Shown piece by piece: positions 7,208 through 12,973 of a DNA stretch of 12,973 nucleotides. The position numbers and the translations under genes are program-made. Origin of the DNA: CAZYXO01 sp964651315 (lineage in GTDB: Bacteria > Bacillota_I > Bacilli_A > RF39 > UBA660); the NCBI GenBank assembly GCA_964651315.1, contig CAZYXO010000030.1, forward strand, positions 1 through 12,973. Reading direction: 5' to 3'. The notes beneath the pieces were generated by a model that was given only the letters and a program-made list of their open reading frames with translations, had not been told where the DNA came from and ran no database searches. Numbering within the stretch: the first letter of the stretch is position 1; every line of letters starts with the position of its first letter.

Positions 7208-8997
7208 TGCCAAGAATAAAATATGATAAACCGAAAAACTTCAAAAAAGCAATTAACAATTTACTTAACTATGTTTTAAAATATAAAATAAGTTTATTAA
7301 TGGTATTATGTTTTTCGGTATTAAGTACTGTATTTGCGATATTTTCACCTAAAATAATGGGTAATGCAACTCAAGAAATATTTAATGGAGTATTAAACAA
7401 AATAAATGGAACAGGTGGAATGGATTTTAGCAGAATCAAAATAATTTTATTAATATTATTAGTTATGTTTGTGGCATCATCAATATTTAGTTTTATTCAA
7501 AACTTTGTTATGAGTAAAATAAGTCATAAAGTAACATATCATTTACGAAAAGAAATATCTCATAAAATAACTAAATTACCAATGTCTTATTTTGATAAAT
7601 CAGACGTTGGCGATAATCTATCCTTAATTGTAAATGATGTTGATACAATAGAAGCATCATTAAATCAAAGTGCAAGTAGAATATTCGGAGCAATTATTAT
7701 GTTAATTGGAATATTTGTAATGATGATGACTATTGATGTCAAATTATCTTTATTAGTTTTATTATTATTACCAGTTTCGGCATTTTTAGGAACATTACTT
7801 GTTAAAAAAAGTCAGAAATATTTTAAAAATAAACAAGATTCCTTAGGAGATGTTGATTCAAATATTGAAGAAATGTTTTCTAATCATCAAGTAATAAAAG
7901 TATTTAATGCTGAAAATGAAATGTTGGATAAGTTTGAAAAGAATAACAAAAAACTTGCTCGTGCAAGTTGGAAAAGTGGTTTCTTTGGCGGACTTATGCA
8001 TCCAATTACGAACTTTATTGGAAATTTAACATATGTTGTTATTGCCATATTAGGTGGTTACAATATAATTCAAGGAAGAATGAATATTGGATCTTTACAA
8101 TCATTTATTCAGTATTCTAAGAATTTTACAGAACCAATCGGTGAAATATCTCAAGTATTTAGTATGTTACAAGCAATGACTGCTGCTAGTGAAAGAGTAT
8201 TTAATTTCTTATCATTAGAAGAAGAAATTGATGAAGGTAAAGAAAAAGTTAATTTGAAAAAATTAAAAACTAATATAGAATTTAAAAATATTAAGTTTGG
8301 TTATGATAAAGATAAAATTGTTTTACATGATTTTAGTGCTAAAACTTATGAAGGACAAAAAATAGCGATTGTGGGAGCAACAGGTGCAGGAAAAACAACA
8401 TTAGTTAAATTACTACTTAGATTTTACGAATTAACTGATGGTCAAATATTAATTGATAATGTTGATATTAAAAAATATTCTAAAGCAAGTTTAAGAAGTA
8501 TATTTGGAATGGTATTACAAGATACATGGCTATATAATGCCTCGATAATTGATAATATTCGTTATGGCAATGAATCTTCTTCAGATGAAGATTGTATAAA
8601 AGCCGCAGTTATGGCTAATGCTGATCATTTTATTCGTTCGTTACCTGATGGATATAATACTATAATTAATGAAGAAACAAGTAATCTATCTGGTGGCGAA
8701 AAACAATTATTATGTATTGCAAGAGCAATACTTGCTAATAATAAAATAATGATATTAGATGAAGCAACAAGTAATGTTGATACTAGAACAGAAATATTAA
8801 TTCAAGAAGCAATGGATAAATTGCTAGAAAATAAAACATCATTTGTTATTGCACATCGATTATCGACAATTAAAAATGCTGATTTAGTTTTAGTATTAGA
8901 TAATGGAAATATTGTGGAAACTGGAACTCATGATACATTATTAAAGAAAAATGGTCATTATGCTAAAATGTATAATAGTCAATTTGATAAAGTGTAA
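7207..8997 (+). CDS. Heterodimeric ABC exporter subunit with complete Walker B/H site, 596 aa
   Basis: This is the partner half-transporter. Six helices span about residues 25-325, followed by an ATPase domain with Walker A GATGAGKTT (390-398), Q-loop Gln438, signature LSGGE (494-498), Walker B IMILDE (514-519) with catalytic Glu519, and switch His550. The signature carries Glu instead of Gln; in a heterodimer that signature faces the partner's Walker A, so the change falls in the same already degenerate site. The other site, made from this subunit's Walker motifs and the partner's LSGGQ, is intact. Unlike its partner it has only a short first extracellular loop (about 50-75). AAGGAG at 7190-7195 lies 11 bases before the ATG, and the one-base overlap implies coupled translation and equal dosage. 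The family exports hydrophobic compounds; substrate unknown. Confidence 0.94.
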   Translation: MPRIKYDKPKNFKKAINNLLNYVLKYKISLLMVLCFSVLSTVFAIFSPKIMGNATQEIFNGVLNKINGTGGMDFSRIKIILLILLVMFVASSIFSFIQNFVMSKISHKVTYHLRKEISHKITKLPMSYFDKSDVGDNLSLIVNDVDTIEASLNQSASRIFGAIIMLIGIFVMMMTIDVKLSLLVLLLLPVSAFLGTLLVKKSQKYFKNKQDSLGDVDSNIEEMFSNHQVIKVFNAENEMLDKFEKNNKKLARASWKSGFFGGLMHPITNFIGNLTYVVIAILGGYNIIQGRMNIGSLQSFIQYSKNFTEPIGEISQVFSMLQAMTAASERVFNFLSLEEEIDEGKEKVNLKKLKTNIEFKNIKFGYDKDKIVLHDFSAKTYEGQKIAIVGATGAGKTTLVKLLLRFYELTDGQILIDNVDIKKYSKASLRSIFGMVLQDTWLYNASIIDNIRYGNESSSDEDCIKAAVMANADHFIRSLPDGYNTIINEETSNLSGGEKQLLCIARAILANNKIMILDEATSNVDTRTEILIQEAMDKLLENKTSFVIAHRLSTIKNADLVLVLDNGNIVETGTHDTLLKKNGHYAKMYNSQFDKV

Positions 8998-9014
8998 TAA
9001 TTTTTACACTTTTT
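8989..9014 (+). terminator. Terminator of the ABC exporter operon
   Basis: AAAGTGTAA (8989-8997) pairs perfectly with TTACACTTT (9004-9012) around a 6-base loop, and the T run continues to 9014. The TAA stop of the second ABC gene (8995-8997) lies inside the left arm. Confidence 0.8.
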
Positions 9015-9066
9015 CTTGATTAATGATAAAAAAAATATTAAGATTATTTTAGAAAGAAGTGTGTTT

Positions 9067-9594
9067 ATGAAAAATAAAAATTTAGTGGATATAATTGTTG
9101 CTACATTATTTATTATACTTGGTTTAATTACAATAATTTTACCAACATTTAATATTACTAATATTAAATTAATATTAGCAATTATATTTAGTGGGTATAC
9201 TTTATTTAATTTAGGACAATTTTATTTAACAAGAAAGAGTAAAGATACAGAAGGATTATTTACTGGAATAATTAGTTTACTTATATTAGTAGGTATATTA
9301 TTTATCGATTATAAAGAAAATTATTTTAATTTAGCATTAATCATGTTTATATGGATTGCTGCAGTAAGTTTTGTTAAATTAAATAAATGTGATTATTATC
9401 ATGATCGTAAAAATAAAATGTGGATTTATAAAGTAATTGCTCTAGGAATATTTGTTGTAGTTGGAATTGTTACATGTTTTAATTTATATACAGATAATAA
9501 ATTACTTATTTTAGGATACTATTTCTTAATAAATGGTATTTTAGAATTAATTGATCCATTATTGTTAACGATTTTAGAGAAGAAAAAGATATGA
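9067..9594 (+). CDS. Six-helix membrane protein, HdeD/DUF308-like, 175 aa
   Basis: The protein is almost entirely membrane: helices at about residues 7-27, 33-52, 63-81, 87-104, 118-138 and 145-168, with short charged loops. The opening pattern ILGLITIILP (17-26) and three helical hairpins resemble the HdeD/DUF308 family, whose founding member is an E. coli acid-resistance membrane protein; the role in Firmicutes is not defined. The frame can be extended to a TTG at 9016, but that start lies against the preceding terminator and would add a charged, poorly supported stretch, so I use ATG 9067. The ribosome site is weak (GAAAGAAG near 9052-9059). A possible promoter is TTGATT 9016-9021 with TAAGAT 9039-9044. 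The stop overlaps the next start as ATGA, so the two genes are co-translated. Confidence 0.72.
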   Translation: MKNKNLVDIIVATLFIILGLITIILPTFNITNIKLILAIIFSGYTLFNLGQFYLTRKSKDTEGLFTGIISLLILVGILFIDYKENYFNLALIMFIWIAAVSFVKLNKCDYYHDRKNKMWIYKVIALGIFVVVGIVTCFNLYTDNKLLILGYYFLINGILELIDPLLLTILEKKKI

Positions 9595-10442
9595 AATTTT
9601 GTGATGAATTTACAGAATATCAATTACTTGATATGGATAATGGTAAAAAATTAGAATTATGGAATAATATTACTTTACTTAGACCAGATCCACAAATTAT
9701 TTGGAATAACAATGTTATTTTTAAAAATTATGATGCTGAATATAGAAGAAGTAATACTGGTGGAGGAGAATGGGCATTTAAAAGTAGTGTTCCGCAAAAC
9801 TGGGTAATAAATTATAAAGATGTTAAATTTAAATTAAAATTAATGAATTTCAAACATACAGGTTTATTTCCTGAACAAGCAGTAAACTGGGACTTTATTA
9901 GTGATTTAATTAAAAAAGAAAAAAGAGAAATTAAAGTTTTAAATTTATTTGCGTACACCGGTGCTGCTTCTGTAGTTGCTTTAAAAAGTGGAGCAAGTGT
10001 AGTTCATGTTGATTCATCAAAAGGAATGGTAGAGTGGGCTAAAGAAAATGTTAAACTAAATAATTTAGAAGATAAACCTATTCGTTTTATTGTTGATGAT
10101 TGTTTAAAATTTGTTAAAAGAGAAATAAATCGCAATAATAAATATGATGTTATTATTATGGATCCACCTTCATTTGGTAGAGGTGCTAAAGGAGAAGTTT
10201 GGAAATTAACAGAAAACTTGGATACATTAATTAAAGAAAGTGCTAAACTTTTAAGTGACAAACCATTACTCTTTTTAGTAAATAGTTATACAGAAGGACT
10301 TCCTAAAGAAATAGTTGATAATCTACTTAAAATATATTTACCAAAAGGTAATGTTTCATCTTATGGAATTGGAGTACGATCCATTAAGAATGATTTAGTA
10401 TTACCTTGTGGATATACAAGTTATTGGACTAAAAAATTATAA
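9591..10442 (+). CDS. Class I SAM-dependent methyltransferase, RlmI-like, 283 aa
   Basis: The protein resembles the COG1092 group of rRNA methyltransferases (RlmI, RlmK). A N-terminal beta-rich region of about 85 residues precedes KHTGLFPEQ (88-96), the equivalent of the family's TGFFLDQR-like block. Then come SAM-binding motif I VLNLFAYTGAAS (116-127), Asp141 after strand 2 for the ribose, VDD (168-170), and motif IV DPPSF (191-195). A conserved-looking LPCGYTSYW lies near the C-terminus (271-279). The PUA RNA-binding domain of true RlmI is absent, so calling the target 23S rRNA C1962 would be too specific; a nucleic-acid substrate is likely but the site is unknown. It starts inside the previous stop codon (ATGA overlap) with only a weak purine-rich ribosome site, so coupled translation with the membrane protein is expected. 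Confidence 0.82.
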   Translation: MKFCDEFTEYQLLDMDNGKKLELWNNITLLRPDPQIIWNNNVIFKNYDAEYRRSNTGGGEWAFKSSVPQNWVINYKDVKFKLKLMNFKHTGLFPEQAVNWDFISDLIKKEKREIKVLNLFAYTGAASVVALKSGASVVHVDSSKGMVEWAKENVKLNNLEDKPIRFIVDDCLKFVKREINRNNKYDVIIMDPPSFGRGAKGEVWKLTENLDTLIKESAKLLSDKPLLFLVNSYTEGLPKEIVDNLLKIYLPKGNVSSYGIGVRSIKNDLVLPCGYTSYWTKKL

Positions 10443-10459
10443 ATATTATAATTTTTTTT
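10431..10459 (+). terminator. AT-only hairpin with T run after the methyltransferase
   Basis: AAAAAATTATAA (10431-10442) pairs perfectly with TTATAATTTTTT (10446-10457) around a 3-base loop, with two more T residues. The stem lacks any G-C pair, so its strength is uncertain, but geometry and place fit a terminator. The TAA stop (10440-10442) is within the left arm. Confidence 0.5.
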
Positions 10460-10479
10460 ATTCATAATTTTGATGTTTG

Positions 10480-10520
10480 TTTTATGCATTTTTGGAGTTG
10501 TACTCCAAAAATGCATAAAA
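10480..10520. repeat. Perfect 19-bp inverted repeat upstream of the DUF4143 ATPase
   Basis: The left arm (10480-10498), which contains TATGCATTTTTGGAGT, and the right arm (10502-10520), which contains ACTCCAAAAATGCATA, are perfect reverse complements around a 3-base centre (TGT). Neither side is followed by a T run, so it is not a standard terminator. It ends five bases before the -35 box of the ATPase promoter. Function is unknown: regulator or ATPase binding site, transcript-blocking cruciform, or small repeat element. Confidence 0.9.
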
Positions 10521-10524
10521 AGTA

Positions 10525-10553
10525 TTGAAAAAAATTTTAATTAAAGATATAAT
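10525..10553 (+). promoter_or_regulatory. Promoter of the DUF4143 ATPase
   Basis: TTGAAA (10525-10530) and a perfect TATAAT (10548-10553) have the ideal 17-base spacing. The predicted start at about 10560 gives a very short leader containing the AAGGAG ribosome site (10559-10564). Confidence 0.75.
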
Positions 10554-10574
10554 TATATAAGGAGATGGAGATAA

Positions 10575-11837
10575 ATGAAATATTTAAATAGAACTATGGA
10601 AAAAACTTTACAAGAATATATTGGAAAATATCCAGTAATTATGGTTACTGGTCCTAGACAAGTAGGAAAAAGTACATTATTAAATTATCTTACAAATAAT
10701 TTTAAAGAAAAAATAAATTATGTAACTCTTGATGATTTAATGTTGCGAACTCAAGCAAATGAAGATCCAGAATTATTTTTACGTAATTATGAGATTCCTC
10801 TTGTAATTGATGAGTTTCAATATGCTCCAAAGTTGTTATCTTATATTAAAATTAAAGTGGATGAATCAAGAAAAAATGAAATGTTTAATAATAAGAAAGA
10901 AACTGGAACAATGTATTATTTAACTGGAAGCCAAATTTTTCAAACAATGAAAGATGTAACAGAATCATTGTCTGGTAGAATTGGAATTTTTGACTTATTT
11001 GCTTTTACTACCAGAGAATTAGAAAATTTAAAAGAAGAAAAATTTATTCCAAATATAGAAATATTAAAGAAAAAAGAACCACTTCCTAGTTTATCCATAA
11101 ACAAAATTTTTACACGAATATTAAAAGGAAGTTATCCAGAAATACATTTTGGTAAAGAAATACCTGTCGAGAATTACTACAATTCATATATAAGAACGTA
11201 CTTAGAAAGAGATGTTAGAAAAATTATAAACATAAAGGATGAAAACAAATTTATTAAGTTTATATCTTCAATTGCTGCAAGGACTGCACAGGAATTTAAT
11301 TGCAATACTGTTTCACAAGAAGTAGGGATTGATAATAAAACTGCTGATGAGTGGATTTCTATTTTAAAAAATACTGGCATTATATATTTACTACAGCCAC
11401 ATACAAATAATAATGTTGGTAGAGCGATTAAACATCAAAAAATTTATTTCATGGATACGGGGCTTGCATGTTATTTAACGGGTTATACAGATGCAAAAAT
11501 TTTAGAAAAAAGTGCTTATAGTGGAGCAATTTTTGAAACGTATATTATAACTGAAATTATTAAGTCGTATACAAATAAAGGAGTAGATCCCAGAAAACAT
11601 TTGTATTTTTATCGTGATGGTGCTAAAAAAGAAATAGATTTATTAATAATAGATAATAATGTGGTTTATCCAGTTGAAATAAAGAAAAGTGCTAATCCTG
11701 GTAAAGATGCAATTAAAAATTTTGATGTTGTTGATAAGTTTGAAATGGAAAAAGGAACGGGAACCGTATTATGTTTATGTAAAAACATTTTAGCTATTGA
11801 TGATAATAATTATTATGTTCCAATAGAATATATTTAA
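10575..11837 (+). CDS. AAA_14 ATPase with C-terminal DUF4143 domain, 420 aa
   Basis: The N-terminal ATPase domain has Walker A GPRQVGKST (26-34), Walker B LVIDE (76-80) and a sensor-like YYLTGSQ (114-120). YLERDV (209-214) marks the DUF4143 part. A C-terminal segment has the spacing of a PD-(D/E)XK nuclease-like core: RDGAKKEIDLLI (347-358, Glu353 and Asp355) then VEIKKS (367-372). The protein is full length for this widespread prokaryotic family, which often occurs as scattered paralogues; its role is not settled and links to DNA metabolism or mobile elements are suggestions only. AAGGAG (10559-10564) lies about ten bases before the ATG. The gene is a separate unit: hairpin terminator and inverted repeat before it, and the next gene has its own promoter. 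No partner gene such as an antitoxin is beside it. Confidence 0.9.
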   Translation: MKYLNRTMEKTLQEYIGKYPVIMVTGPRQVGKSTLLNYLTNNFKEKINYVTLDDLMLRTQANEDPELFLRNYEIPLVIDEFQYAPKLLSYIKIKVDESRKNEMFNNKKETGTMYYLTGSQIFQTMKDVTESLSGRIGIFDLFAFTTRELENLKEEKFIPNIEILKKKEPLPSLSINKIFTRILKGSYPEIHFGKEIPVENYYNSYIRTYLERDVRKIINIKDENKFIKFISSIAARTAQEFNCNTVSQEVGIDNKTADEWISILKNTGIIYLLQPHTNNNVGRAIKHQKIYFMDTGLACYLTGYTDAKILEKSAYSGAIFETYIITEIIKSYTNKGVDPRKHLYFYRDGAKKEIDLLIIDNNVVYPVEIKKSANPGKDAIKNFDVVDKFEMEKGTGTVLCLCKNILAIDDNNYYVPIEYI

Positions 11838-11870
11838 ATTAACTTTTATTTACATTTAATAGAAATGTTT

Positions 11871-11899
11871 TTTACTATTAAAGAAATTTAGGTTATAAT
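11871..11899 (+). promoter_or_regulatory. Promoter of the TagO-like gene
   Basis: TTTACT (11871-11876) and a perfect TATAAT (11894-11899) are 17 bases apart, 26 bases before the start codon. The -35 box overlaps the right arm of an inverted repeat (TTTAATAG 11855-11862, CTATTAAA 11875-11882), which has no T run and so is not an obvious terminator for the ATPase gene. Confidence 0.6.
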
Positions 11900-11925
11900 A
11901 ATTAATAGATAAGTGGGTGTAATAA

Positions 11926-12969
11926 ATGAATATATTAGTGAATAATCATAATATTTATTTAATTTTATTAATTACGTTTGTAGCAAGTGCATTTTTAATT
12001 CCAATTGCCATGAAAATTGCCAAACATGTTGGAGCAATGGATGAACCAAATGAAAGAAGAATAAATAAAATACCGATGCCAACACAAGGTGGAATAGCAA
12101 TTTATGGAGCATTTTTACTTGGTTACATTTTATTTGGTGATCAAAGTATTGGAATGTTATCAATATTAATTGGCAGTTTCTTATTAATAATGATGGGAAT
12201 AATAGATGGAATAAAACCAATTAAAGCCAGATATAAACTATTGGTGCAAATAATTGCAGCATGTATAGTAGTATTTTATGGCCAAATGTTTATGAGTAAA
12301 ATTACTTTACTTGGTCTTAATTTTGTATTAACAAATCCTTGGAATTATATTGTTTCAATAGTCTTTATTGTAGCAATAACAAATGCAATAAATTTAATAG
12401 ATGGATTAGATGGACTAGCAGGTGGCATATCAAGTATTTATTTTGCAACTATTGCAATTATTGGTATAATTCTAAATAAATTTGGTGGATTAGATATTAT
12501 TTTATCTTTAATAATGTTAGGTTCAACACTTGGATTTTTATTATATAATTTTCCACCTGCAAAAATATACATGGGAGATACAGGAAGTCAATTCTTAGGA
12601 TTCATTATTGCAGTAATAGCACTAATTGGTTATAAAGTAACAACAATAACTAGTTTAGTAATTCCAATTGTATTACTTGCTATTCCTATATTAGATACAA
12701 TTTTAGCAATTATAAGAAGAATATTAAAAAAAGAATCTGTTGGTAAACCAGATAAAGAGCATTTACATCATCAATTATTAAAAATGAATTTTAGTAAAAG
12801 AAGTGCTGTATTAGTTATTTATACAATTAATATTTTATTCTCTTTGGTATCAATTTTATTTGTTTTAGGAGATAAAAAATTATCGATATTATTATATGTT
12901 TTATTAATGATAATTTTCTTATTCTTAATATTAAGAACAGATATATTATTTAAACATAAAAAGAAATGA
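11926..12969 (+). CDS. tagO: Polyprenyl-phosphate sugar-1-phosphate transferase, WecA/TagO family, 347 aa
   Basis: This MraY-superfamily enzyme transfers a HexNAc-1-phosphate (usually GlcNAc-1-P) from a UDP-sugar to undecaprenyl phosphate, the first step of teichoic acid or other surface-polymer synthesis. About ten or eleven membrane helices fill the protein. Conserved loops: DEPNERRINKIPMPTQGG (39-56), NAINLIDGLDGLAGG (153-167), YMGDTGSQFLG (215-225) and the HIHH-type EHLHHQLL (278-285). MraY lacks this loop pattern, so WecA/TagO is favoured. The usual Asp-Asp pair of the first cytoplasmic metal loop is Asp-Gly here (IIDGIKPIK, 92-100; Asp94, Gly95). The ribosome site is modest (GTGGGTG, 11913-11919). 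The stop is followed by GAGGAA at the window edge, possibly the ribosome site of another gene. The symbol follows Gram-positive usage; the exact sugar is unproven. Confidence 0.88.
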   Translation: MNILVNNHNIYLILLITFVASAFLIPIAMKIAKHVGAMDEPNERRINKIPMPTQGGIAIYGAFLLGYILFGDQSIGMLSILIGSFLLIMMGIIDGIKPIKARYKLLVQIIAACIVVFYGQMFMSKITLLGLNFVLTNPWNYIVSIVFIVAITNAINLIDGLDGLAGGISSIYFATIAIIGIILNKFGGLDIILSLIMLGSTLGFLLYNFPPAKIYMGDTGSQFLGFIIAVIALIGYKVTTITSLVIPIVLLAIPILDTILAIIRRILKKESVGKPDKEHLHHQLLKMNFSKRSAVLVIYTINILFSLVSILFVLGDKKLSILLYVLLMIIFLFLILRTDILFKHKKK

Positions 12970-12973
12970 GGAA

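Noticed and set aside
10004..10261. Minus-strand frame of 85 aa inside the methyltransferase gene
   Set aside because: It is a shadow of the real gene covering its SAM motifs, with no start signal.
10460..10560. Insertion sequence or transposon end at the 19-bp repeat
   Set aside because: No transposase gene and no target-site duplication were seen; the arms are joined by only 3 bases.
11855..11882. Inverted repeat TTTAATAG/CTATTAAA as terminator of the DUF4143 gene
   Set aside because: The loop is 12 bases, the stem is weak and AT-rich, and no T run follows; it may be chance in AT-rich DNA.
11972..12220. Minus-strand frame of 82 aa inside the TagO-like gene
   Set aside because: It is antisense to conserved membrane coding sequence; its hydrophobic look is a by-product of the opposite strand.
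1..12973. Mollicutes-type genetic code (TGA as tryptophan), suggested by the very low GC
   Set aside because: Several genes end in TGA with a terminator, promoter or overlapping start at the right place, and tryptophans are encoded by TGG.

Overview
This is a very AT-rich window (GC roughly one quarter by eye) from a low-GC Gram-positive-type bacterium. The best guess is a gut-associated member of Bacilli/Erysipelotrichia or a related Firmicutes lineage. UGA is used as a stop (for example at 593-595, 1789-1791, 4925-4927, 9592-9594 and 12967-12969) and tryptophan is coded by UGG, so this is the standard bacterial code and not the Mollicutes code 4. Shine-Dalgarno sites of GGAGG type and sigma-A-like promoters (TTGACA/TATAAT) support a Firmicutes assignment. 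Species cannot be named from the sequence alone.

Left part, minus strand (1-3900): a promoter and ribosome site fire off the left edge. Next come a small unknown gene (94-366), a complete tRNA-His with its own terminator, and a three-gene operon read right to left. That operon encodes phosphomannomutase/phosphoglucomutase, a CmpB-type membrane protein and a membrane-anchored GT2 glycosyltransferase. Its terminator contains the stop codon of the last gene and the probable -35 box of the tRNA promoter.

Middle, plus strand (3900-9012): a compact divergent promoter region with two near-palindromes leads to a soluble GT2-like protein with an altered metal-binding motif. After it comes a well-formed heterodimeric ABC exporter pair. 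The first subunit carries a large ectodomain and a degenerate ATP site; the second carries the catalytically complete Walker B glutamate and switch histidine. The pair ends in a hairpin terminator.

Right part, plus strand (9013-12973): a six-helix HdeD-like membrane protein overlaps a RlmI-like SAM methyltransferase. Then come an AT-only terminator hairpin, a striking 19-bp perfect inverted repeat, a strong promoter and an AAA_14/DUF4143 ATPase. Last is a MraY/WecA/TagO-family polyprenyl-phosphate sugar-1-phosphate transferase.

How the genes fit together: the mutase (sugar-1-phosphate supply), two GT2 proteins and the TagO-like initiator suggest cell-surface glycan or glycolipid synthesis, although they lie in separate transcription units and a joint pathway is inference. 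The ABC pair resembles drug or lipid exporters. No CRISPR array, insertion sequence or phage gene was seen, and no gene-free stretch exceeds 300 bases.
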